DNA of 6,389 bases. Source: CAYRHS01 sp964424125. Its GTDB lineage: Bacteria > Actinomycetota > Acidimicrobiia > IMCC26256 > JAOSJL01. The translations under genes and the position numbers were made by a program. Shown one piece after another: positions 1-6,177 of this stretch. The first letter of the stretch is position 1. The number at the start of each line of letters is the position of its first letter. The notes beneath the pieces are model-generated. The model saw only the letters and a list, made by a program, of their open reading frames with translations, was not told the DNA's origin and did not search any database. The stretch covers positions 1 to 6,389 of the forward strand of contig CAYRHS010000173.1 in NCBI GenBank assembly GCA_964424125.1, read 5' to 3'.

Positions 1-876
1 CTCATGCTCACGATGGCCACCTTCCAGATGGGCGGGACCAACGTCTTCACGCCCCGGGTCGACGCCGAGGAGCTCTGCCGGCTCGTTGACGCGGAGCGTT
101 GCACCGGGGCGTTCCTGCGGCCCCCGACCGTCGCCCAAATGGTCGAGGTCAACGCGGACCGCCGCTACGACCTGTCGAGCCTGCGCACCAACCCGGGGCC
201 CGACGCGTGGAACGAGATGGTGACGCTCGACGACAGCCCCCGGGCTCGTAATCGCGGGGGCTACGGCCAGACCGAGGTGATGGGACTGGCGACCTTCTCG
301 GCGCTCGGACCGGGGGCGGGCAACGCCGGTCGCCCGTCTCCCCTGCTGCAGGTGCGGGTCGTCGATCCGGACGACCGCGAGGTCGCGCCGGGCGAGGTCG
401 GCGAGATCGTGGTGCGCGGACCCACAGTGATGAACGGCTACGACCACCGACCGGAGGAGAACGAACGTCGGTCGCGGGGCGGCTGGCACCACACCCATGA
501 CCTCGGTCGGCGCGAGCCGGACGGTTCGATCAGCTTCGTCGGGCCGGCCACCCGCCTGGTGAAGTCGGCAGCCGAGAACATCTACCCGGCCGAGGTCGAG
601 GCGTGCCTGGTGAAGCACCCGGCCGTCGTGGAGGCCGCCATCATCGGCGTCCCCGACCCGAAGTGGGACCAGAGCGTGAAGGCGATCGTCGTGCTCGCGG
701 ACGGGGCGACCGCCTCGGCCGAGGAGCTCATCGAGCACTGCCGCGCCAACATCGCGTCCTACAAGAAGCCGCGGACGGTCGAGTTCGTCGGCGTGCTCCC
801 CCGCCGTGGCCACGCCGTCGACTACGACGCGCTCGACGAGCAGTTCGGCGGCGGCGGGTACCCCGGCGAACGCTGA
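1..876 (+). CDS. Acyl-CoA synthetase (AMP-binding), C-terminal part, 5' end outside window
   Basis: This is the last 291 codons of an adenylate-forming acyl-CoA ligase, a family that activates a carboxylic acid with ATP and joins it to CoA. The frame is open from base 1, so the real start lies upstream; family members are usually 500-550 residues. Counting from the first visible codon, the YGQTE adenylate-binding motif is at 88-92, GEIVVRGP follows, GWHHTHDLGR is at 161-170 with the ribose-binding Asp at 167, and ENIYPAEVE is at 192-200. The C-terminal subdomain is atypical. The usual DRxKD hinge reads GPATR (181-185), the following GG is AA (190-191), and LPRRGHAV (266-273) has Ala-Val where Gly-Lys is expected, so the A10 lysine is missing. 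I have a weak memory of actinobacterial homologues with similar SAAENIYP and DYDALD stretches, which would make this a subfamily trait. The substrate cannot be read from this part. It converges on the fusion gene ending at 951. Confidence 0.9.
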   Translation, partial: LMLTMATFQMGGTNVFTPRVDAEELCRLVDAERCTGAFLRPPTVAQMVEVNADRRYDLSSLRTNPGPDAWNEMVTLDDSPRARNRGGYGQTEVMGLATFSALGPGAGNAGRPSPLLQVRVVDPDDREVAPGEVGEIVVRGPTVMNGYDHRPEENERRSRGGWHHTHDLGRREPDGSISFVGPATRLVKSAAENIYPAEVEACLVKHPAVVEAAIIGVPDPKWDQSVKAIVVLADGATASAEELIEHCRANIASYKKPRTVEFVGVLPRRGHAVDYDALDEQFGGGGYPGER

Positions 877-950
877 CGGCCACCCCGCGGGGTCACCTCG
901 GCTTGCGCGGCGAAGACCTCTTCCCGTCGGTGGCGCCGACGTCCCCTGGG
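877..950. terminator. Convergent intergenic gap with candidate bidirectional terminator hairpins
   Basis: This 74-bp gap separates two genes that converge. It holds a perfect 12-bp palindrome, ACCCCGCGGGGT (882-893), 5 bp after the synthetase stop. It also holds a hairpin with stem CGTCGG/CCGACG (925-930 with 936-941) and a 5-base loop, about 10 bp beyond the end of the minus-strand gene. A short GAAGA/TCTTC repeat lies between them (912-923). None is followed by a T-run on either strand, so these are not textbook intrinsic terminators. The position fits a two-way transcription stop, but GC-rich DNA makes such repeats by chance. No gene is seen here. Confidence 0.3.
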
Positions 951-3575
951 TCAGTCCGCGTCGGCGACGACTCGAACGATGCCGTGGTCGCCGTCGACCT
1001 CGACCTGCTCGCCCTCGTGCAAGCGAGCGGTCGCGTCACCTGTCCCGACCACGCACGGGATGCCGTGCTCCCGAGCGACCACCGCCGGGTGGGACATGAG
1101 ACCGCCGACGTCGGTCACGACCGCGGCCGCGAACGCGAAGAACGGGGTCCAACCGGTATCGGTCACGCGGGTGACGAGCACGTCGCCGGGCTCGAGGTCG
1201 ACACCGGAGGTGACCAGGCGGGCGGGACCGCGAGCGACTCCGGGCGCGGCACCGATTCCCTTGATCTCGGACCCCTCACCGGTCTCCACGGCGGGCGCGG
1301 CCGCCGCCTCGTCCCACCTGCCCGTGAACATCGGCGGCACCGTCATGCCCGCGAGGCGTGCCCGCTCGGCCCGGCGGCGCTCGACGAGCTCACGGCTGTC
1401 GCCCGGAGGAGCGGACAGCTCGTCGTAGGCCAGGAAGAACACGTCGTCCGGTTGCGCGAGCACCCCGGCGTCGGCGAGCCGGCGGCCGAGCTCGCGGGCC
1501 GCGAGCCGGAACTGGTGCGTCACCCGCACGGTCGTGTCCCGGATCCGTTCGCGGGTCGACAGGGTCGCGGCAGCGATCCGCGCGAGCGGACCGGACGACT
1601 CGGCGAGCTCCGCGTCCCGCCTCTCGGGTCGTTCGCCGTGCTCGACGGTCTTGGCCACCACCTCGAGCAGCATGGCGGGCTCGTCGGCAAAGACGTCGTT
1701 CGCCAGCTCCAGCTCTCCGGGGCCCCGGTGGCCAACGTCGGCGAGGAGGTCGTCGAACGCGCGCGCGAAGCCCGGTGAGGTCTTCGCGAGCGCGCCGAGC
1801 GCGTCGTGTGCCTCCGACGAACGCAAGAGCTCGGCGACGGCCGGCTCCTGACGGGCGCGACGGGCGAGGTGCTCGACACCAGCAACGGCGGCCCCGCTGG
1901 CGAGGCCGCGTTCGCCCGCTCGCAGCGCAGCAACCGCTTCCTGCCCGCGTGAGCGTTCGAGCGCGGACACCGCACCGCCGGCCGCGATGTTGACCACGAT
2001 CACCGCGGCCCAGCACTGGGCGAGCTCGTCGTGGAGCAGCGCCAGGCGCGCCGCGAGCTGCGCGTCGTCGAGCGCGACGAGGCGGTCGGGTTCGAGCGCG
2101 AGTGCGGCGGCGCGCTCGGACAGCCGGTCCGCCTCCTTCCCCAGTCCGGCGAGGGGCGGTCCGATGCGGCCGGTCAGCCGCAGCGCCTCGAACACCTCGC
2201 CCGCTCCCATCGAGGCCCGCTTCCCCTCGGGCAGGGGAATCCCGAGGTACTGGTGGTCCACGTCCTCCGGGGTCGTGCCCGGCATCCCCTTCGCCGACTC
2301 ACGAGCGAGCGAGACGTTGAGGTAGATGCCGTGCGCGAACACGCCGATCATGCGCACTCGGGACTCGTGCGCGACCTCTCCCTCCATCCCGAGGAAATCG
2401 ACCATGAACGACTGCCCCGCCCGCAGCGCGTCCACCGAAACGGTCACCGTCAGGGGCGTGAGTGGCCCCGGGAACGCCTCCGAGAGGTTCGTGGCCGTGT
2501 AGGTGGCGTAATCGGGGTGCACGCGGTCGTCGAACTCGCCTGCGTGCTCCGGCGCGGCGGCCGGCTCCAGCGGGCCGCCGTCGATGCGGGGCCAGTCCCG
2601 GGGGGGTGCCTCCACCCACGGCAGGCGCCACGGCTTCCCCATGCCCGAACGGCCGACGTAGACCACACGGCCGAGGGAGCGCGCCGCGTCGCGCGCTGTG
2701 TCCGCGCTCGACCACGCGCACCGGAAGCCCCACTCTTCGCGCAGCACGTGCGTGTCCGCGACCGGCATGTACCGCAGCCCGTCGAACGCAGCGGGATCCA
2801 GATCGCTTGCGCCCATCCGGAAGAGCGCGGTGACGAGGCCCCGCACGACCGGGAGCGGCAGGCGGACGCAACGGCGCTCCAGGAGGTACGCGAGCTCCTC
2901 GGGTGTGAGCACGTCGTCGGCGCCGAGGTTGACCGTGCCGGTCCGGGACCCGAGGCCCGCCTCCACCAAGAAGCGGCCCACGTCCTCCTGGTGGACGAAC
3001 TGCCAGACGTTCGTGTCTCCTCGCACGCCGAGGATGACCGGGCCCGCGAACTGCTGCGCCACCGCGTTCTCGACGCCGCGACCGAGGGTCGTGGCCGCGC
3101 GTACGACAACGGCCTCGACGTCGGCCGCGGCGATCAGCTCCTCGACCTCCTGCTTGTGGACGGCGTAGTAGAACGCGGGGTCGGGGCGCAGCGGCTCGTC
3201 CTCCCTGAACCTCGCCGGATGGTTCATCGCCGACCCGTACGCGGTCACGGACGACGCGAAGACGAGGCGTCGCGCGCCTTCGCGCTCCATGGCGTGGAGG
3301 ACGTTGCTGGCTCCGCCCACGTTCACCCGATGGATCTCCTCGAGCGACCGGGCCCCACTCATCGTCCACGCCAGGTGCACGACAATGTCGCATCCGCGCA
3401 CCGCGGGGAGCACGCTGTCGGGATCGCTCACGTCGCCGGCGACGAAGCCGACACCTCGCGGGAGCGTGGCGGGTTCGTGCCGCGCCATCGCCCGCACCTC
3501 CACGCCACGGCGCGCCAGCTGGGCCGCGACCGAAGACCCGAACGCGCCGGTCCCGCCGGTGACAAGCACTCTCAT
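951..3575 (-). CDS. SDR (NAD-dependent epimerase-like) / PEP-utiliser phosphohistidine fusion protein
   Basis: An 874-residue protein made of two enzyme types. Residues 1 to about 310 form an extended SDR. The nucleotide-binding GxxGxxG is at 7-13, Asp48 lies in AGDVSD, Ser109 is in FASSVTAYG, and the catalytic pair is Tyr137 and Lys141. From about 350 onward it resembles rifampin phosphotransferases and PEP synthases: NLSEAFPGPLTPLT (363-376), a long helical middle, QPDDVFFL (708-715), then a swivelling phosphohistidine domain from about 768 with GGLMSHPAVVAREHG and the presumed phosphate-accepting His829. The ATP-grasp domain that normally phosphorylates this histidine is absent. No signal peptide or clear membrane segment is seen, so it is probably cytosolic. 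The start is well fixed: the SDR motif begins at once, a purine-rich stretch (3579-3595) precedes it, and its ATG overlaps the upstream stop as ATGA. From memory, Mycobacterium tuberculosis Rv2047c (about 854 residues, uncharacterised) has the same layout. The reaction is unknown; I am sure of the domains, not the function. Confidence 0.9.
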   Translation of the reverse strand: MRVLVTGGTGAFGSSVAAQLARRGVEVRAMARHEPATLPRGVGFVAGDVSDPDSVLPAVRGCDIVVHLAWTMSGARSLEEIHRVNVGGASNVLHAMEREGARRLVFASSVTAYGSAMNHPARFREDEPLRPDPAFYYAVHKQEVEELIAAADVEAVVVRAATTLGRGVENAVAQQFAGPVILGVRGDTNVWQFVHQEDVGRFLVEAGLGSRTGTVNLGADDVLTPEELAYLLERRCVRLPLPVVRGLVTALFRMGASDLDPAAFDGLRYMPVADTHVLREEWGFRCAWSSADTARDAARSLGRVVYVGRSGMGKPWRLPWVEAPPRDWPRIDGGPLEPAAAPEHAGEFDDRVHPDYATYTATNLSEAFPGPLTPLTVTVSVDALRAGQSFMVDFLGMEGEVAHESRVRMIGVFAHGIYLNVSLARESAKGMPGTTPEDVDHQYLGIPLPEGKRASMGAGEVFEALRLTGRIGPPLAGLGKEADRLSERAAALALEPDRLVALDDAQLAARLALLHDELAQCWAAVIVVNIAAGGAVSALERSRGQEAVAALRAGERGLASGAAVAGVEHLARRARQEPAVAELLRSSEAHDALGALAKTSPGFARAFDDLLADVGHRGPGELELANDVFADEPAMLLEVVAKTVEHGERPERRDAELAESSGPLARIAAATLSTRERIRDTTVRVTHQFRLAARELGRRLADAGVLAQPDDVFFLAYDELSAPPGDSRELVERRRAERARLAGMTVPPMFTGRWDEAAAAPAVETGEGSEIKGIGAAPGVARGPARLVTSGVDLEPGDVLVTRVTDTGWTPFFAFAAAVVTDVGGLMSHPAVVAREHGIPCVVGTGDATARLHEGEQVEVDGDHGIVRVVADAD
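3572..3575 (-). other. ATGA stop/start overlap coupling two genes
   Basis: On the minus strand the NorD-like gene ends in TGA (3574-3572), and the fusion gene starts with the ATG at 3575-3573, so the two share ATGA. This overlap normally indicates one transcript and translational coupling by ribosome re-initiation. A purine-rich stretch upstream (3595-3579, with GGGAGG and GGGGAG) lies inside the end of the first gene and can serve as ribosome binding site for the second, although GGGGAG is only 3 bases from the ATG and GGGAGG is 13. Confidence 0.85.
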
Positions 3576-5344
3576 CGTCTCCCCGCCCCCTCCCCGATCG
3601 CGAGCCGGGCCGCGCGATCACGGCCGCCCCGCCGTCTGCGCCTGCGCTGTGCAACCCGGATCGCGTCACGGAACATGCCGCCGAGGTGGTCCCGCAGCTC
3701 CTCGAAGCGATCGGCACGGGCGTGGGCTGCGGTCCCGAAGACACGGCGCAGCGCCGATTCTTCGTCGCTGGTCCCGACGCTCAGGCAGATGCACCCGACG
3801 CCGTCGCGACGTGCTTCGGCGAGCGCGCGCCGGGCGTCCGCCTCCGCGTACGTCCCCTCGTAGCCGTCGTCGTACGCGAAGCCGTCCGACACCACCACCA
3901 ACAACCGCTGCTCGGTGCCCGCGTCCGTGCCGAGCACCGCGGTCCCGTGGCGGATCGCCGCGCCCAGGCGCGTGTACGCGCTCGGCTCGAGCGCCGCGAG
4001 CCGGCGGAGCGTGTCGGCACCGTAGCGATCGTCGAAGGACTTGACCCGCACGACGTGGACCGCTGCACGACCGCGTGAGTGGAACGCGTAGAGCGCCACC
4101 CGGTCACCGAGGCGCGCGAGCGCGTCCACGAGCTTCGCCGCGACGACGCGCTGCTGCTCGTACACCGACGACCCGCGCGTCGCGGCCTCGGCGCCAGAGC
4201 CCGACACGTCGAGGAGGACCAGCACCGCCAGGTCCCGGCGGCTGCGCACGCTCTCCACGTACACGTCCTCGTCGACCTCCTGGGCGACCGGCCCCGTGGC
4301 GGTGAGCCGCTCCACGGCCGCGTCCACCAGCGCGTCGAGGTCGAGATCCTCGCCTTGCGGGCGTCGTCGCTGGCGTTCCACGCCGATGCCGAGGCGGGCC
4401 AGGACTCGACGCACGCGGGTGTCGGCCGGTGGCGGCAGCGGCTGCGCCCTGGCAACCGGAGGCTCCACCTCGTGGACGGTGCACCACTCCGGGCGGTACC
4501 GATTGCGGTGCGTGTTCCACTCCGGGTACGTGGCCCGACCGGGGACGACTTCGGGGTGCTCCGGGTCCGCGTCGAAGGTGAGGGAGCTGACGACCGCATG
4601 TCGACCGCGCGAGGTCGTGATGCGGCCCCGTCCCGTGGGAAGTTCGGCTCCGGCGGCGCCCGTTCCCTCCTGGCGACCGAGGCCGAGCACGCGACGCAGC
4701 ATCCGCGCCAGCGGTCCCTGACCACCGACCGGGGAGCTGAACTTCTCCGCCAGCCGACCCAGATCCTGGTGCTCCTCTTCCTCGTCGAGCTCGGGAAGCC
4801 CGTCGTCACGAGGCCCCCGACGGAGATCCTGGGGCGTCGGTGCACCGCCCTCGGCGGCATCGGCGCCGCGGGCGAGCAGGCGACGCGGGCGGATCGCCCC
4901 CAGCCCCACCGGAGGCTCGGGCAGCGGCTCACGGCCCAGGGCCCGCTCGAGCGAGTGCTCGGATCCTCCGCTCGGGAGGACCTCGGCCGGGACGTCGATC
5001 CGATAGCCGGGCGGGAAGCGACCGGCGTCCGCCAACCGCACCGCTTCGAGGACCAGGTAGCGGCGGGCAACGGCCGGGCGCCCCGTCAGCCTCCGGACCA
5101 CACCGGGAGCCAGGGAGCCCGCGCCGAGCAACGCCGCCTGCACCGCGACGGCCGGCCCGATGCGACCGGAGACGGGCACGTGGACCACGTCCCCGTCGGT
5201 CCACGCTCGTTCCTCGGGGCCCGCAGGCGCGATCATGACGTCCCGACGCGCCAGGGACGAGGCGACCAAGCGGTAGCGACGCAGATCTTCGGAGGTTGCC
5301 CGGCTCGGGACGATGCTTGGCTCCACGGACCGGATACCGTACAT
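3572..5344 (-). CDS. NorD-like protein with C-terminal VWA domain
   Basis: A 590-residue protein related to NorD, the nitric oxide reductase activation protein. NorD proteins pair with a MoxR-type AAA+ ATPase (NorQ/CbbQ) to insert metal cofactors or activate target enzymes. The family box YPEWN...YRPEWCTV lies at 273-290. It is followed by GEDLDLDALV (331-340) and a VWA domain from about 370. All three metal-site (MIDAS) elements are present: DVSGS (379-383), Thr458 and Asp487 in VSDG. The DGYEG after the last element is also NorD-like. The length is close to that of NorD. The N-terminal third is less recognisable and has an acidic patch near 185-194; the C-terminus has six consecutive arginines (567-572). 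No signal peptide is seen. A stop codon directly precedes ATG 5344, so this is the earliest possible start; its best Shine-Dalgarno (AGGAG, 5363-5359) is 14 bases away, which is long. No NorQ-type ATPase or nor gene is visible, so a role in nitric oxide metabolism should not be assumed. Confidence 0.88.
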   Translation of the reverse strand: MYGIRSVEPSIVPSRATSEDLRRYRLVASSLARRDVMIAPAGPEERAWTDGDVVHVPVSGRIGPAVAVQAALLGAGSLAPGVVRRLTGRPAVARRYLVLEAVRLADAGRFPPGYRIDVPAEVLPSGGSEHSLERALGREPLPEPPVGLGAIRPRRLLARGADAAEGGAPTPQDLRRGPRDDGLPELDEEEEHQDLGRLAEKFSSPVGGQGPLARMLRRVLGLGRQEGTGAAGAELPTGRGRITTSRGRHAVVSSLTFDADPEHPEVVPGRATYPEWNTHRNRYRPEWCTVHEVEPPVARAQPLPPPADTRVRRVLARLGIGVERQRRRPQGEDLDLDALVDAAVERLTATGPVAQEVDEDVYVESVRSRRDLAVLVLLDVSGSGAEAATRGSSVYEQQRVVAAKLVDALARLGDRVALYAFHSRGRAAVHVVRVKSFDDRYGADTLRRLAALEPSAYTRLGAAIRHGTAVLGTDAGTEQRLLVVVSDGFAYDDGYEGTYAEADARRALAEARRDGVGCICLSVGTSDEESALRRVFGTAAHARADRFEELRDHLGGMFRDAIRVAQRRRRRRGGRDRAARLAIGEGAGRR

Positions 5345-5345
5345 T
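5317..5345 (+). promoter_or_regulatory. Possible sigma-70-type promoter for the livG-livF unit
   Basis: TTGGCT (5317-5322) and TACATT (5340-5345) are 17 bases apart, and each matches 4 of 6 positions of the housekeeping -35 and -10 consensus. Transcription would start near 5352, giving a leader of roughly 16 bases before GTG 5368 and cutting into the AGAGGA sequence. The elements lie inside the first codons of the divergent NorD-like gene. This is pattern matching only; matches of this quality arise by chance. Confidence 0.3.
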
Positions 5346-5367
5346 CAGTGAGAGGATTCTCCTGGGC
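5345..5367. promoter_or_regulatory. 23-bp divergent intergenic region with shared Shine-Dalgarno palindrome
   Basis: The NorD-like gene and livG-like gene diverge from here. The inverted repeat AGGA-TTC-TCCT (5353-5363) offers purine-rich ribosome binding sequence in both directions: AGAGGA (5351-5356) is 11 bases from GTG 5368 on the plus strand, and AGGAG (5363-5359) is 14 bases from ATG 5344 on the minus strand. There is too little room for separate promoters, so each must reach into the opposite gene's 5' end unless one of the assigned starts is wrong. Confidence 0.5.
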
Positions 5368-6177
5368 GTGACCATGACACCACTGCTCGAAACCCGGGAC
5401 CTCTCGGTGAGCTTCGGCGGCTTGCTCGCGCTCGACAACGTCTCGCTGTCGGTCGCCCGAGGATCCTTCGTGGGCCTGATCGGACCCAACGGCGCCGGGA
5501 AGACCACCTTCGTCGACTCGATCACGGGATTCGTCCCGTCGAACGGGTTCGTGGGCTTCGACGACCAGGACCTGTCTCGTGCGCGGCCGCACCGCCGCGC
5601 ACGCGCCGGGCTCGTCCGGACCTTCCAGTCGCTCGAGCTCTTCGACGACCTCACGGTGCGGGAGAACCTGCTCGTGGGATACGAACGCGAGCGCTGGTGG
5701 TCGGCGCTCGCCGACGCCGTACGGCCGGACGTCCGTACGAACCGCGAGGAGATCGAGTGGGCACTCGACCTCCTCGACCTCAACGACGACGCGGACCGAC
5801 TCCCCTCCGAGCTCCCGCACGGACGGCGCAAGCTGGTCGGTGTGGGCCGGGCGCTGGCGAGCAGGCCCCGACTCGTGTTGCTCGACGAGCCCGCGGCCGG
5901 GCTCGACACGCAGGAGAGTCGCGAGCTCGGTCAGCGGTTGCGGCTCCTGCCCGAACACGGGATCAGCGTCCTGCTGGTCGACCACGACATGAGCCTCGTG
6001 CTCCGCGTGTGCGACTCGATCTACGTGCTCGACTTCGGCCGCGTCATCGCCCAAGGGACCCCCGGTGAGATCCAGCGCGACCCGGCCGTGGTCGCGGCCT
6101 ATCTCGGTGAGCAACGCGAGTCGGTCGTCCCGTCCGGAGACGGCGAGGTTCCCTCCACGGACGGGGCGTCCACGTGA
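5368..6177 (+). CDS. livG: LivG-type ABC transporter ATP-binding protein
   Basis: An ATPase subunit that would drive a branched-chain amino-acid-type importer from the inner face of the membrane. With GTG 5368 as start it has 269 residues; E. coli LivG has about 255. Walker A GPNGAGKTT is at 39-47, the Q-loop RTFQ at 84-87, the signature LPHGR at 149-153, Walker B LVLLDE at 169-174, the D-loop AGLD at 177-180 and the switch His206 in VDHD. The stretch RARAGLVRTFQ...LFDDLTVREN is typical of LivG rather than other ABC ATPases. The signature has Arg153 where LivG usually has Gln. A hydrophilic tail of about 20 residues follows AYLG. I chose GTG 5368 because AGAGGA lies 11 bases upstream; ATG 5374, two codons on, is the alternative. 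The stop overlaps the livF-like start. Related transporters also import amides, urea or aromatic acids, so the substrate is open. Confidence 0.9.
   Translation: MTMTPLLETRDLSVSFGGLLALDNVSLSVARGSFVGLIGPNGAGKTTFVDSITGFVPSNGFVGFDDQDLSRARPHRRARAGLVRTFQSLELFDDLTVRENLLVGYERERWWSALADAVRPDVRTNREEIEWALDLLDLNDDADRLPSELPHGRRKLVGVGRALASRPRLVLLDEPAAGLDTQESRELGQRLRLLPEHGISVLLVDHDMSLVLRVCDSIYVLDFGRVIAQGTPGEIQRDPAVVAAYLGEQRESVVPSGDGEVPSTDGAST

Noticed and set aside
603..1778. 391-codon plus-strand frame spanning the end of the synthetase and the antisense of the fusion gene
   Set aside because: It runs through two real genes in other frames, is Arg-rich at its start and shows no domain.
2299..3744. 481-codon minus-strand frame out of phase with the fusion gene
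   Set aside because: Composition is dominated by Arg, Gly and Ala, and the in-phase frame there carries all SDR motifs. It is not evidence of a frameshift.
2031..3863. 610-codon open frame on the plus strand, antisense to the fusion gene and running past its start into the NorD-like gene
   Set aside because: Its product is Arg/His/Pro-rich with no recognisable motif, and it lies opposite strong domain matches on the minus strand. Long antisense frames are common in such GC-rich DNA.
3572..5344. Assignment as a true nitric oxide reductase accessory gene norD
   Set aside because: The family match is good, but no norB, norC or norQ is in view and the coupled gene is unrelated, so a symbol would overstate the function.
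5296..5367. Upstream ATG that would extend LivG by 24 residues
   Set aside because: The extension does not resemble a LivG N-terminus and would overlap the divergent NorD-like gene by 49 bases; GTG 5368 has a usable ribosome binding sequence.
4079..5371. 430-codon plus-strand open frame opposite the NorD-like gene
   Set aside because: It has no family motif and an Arg-rich shadow composition; the minus-strand frame carries the NorD box and the complete MIDAS.
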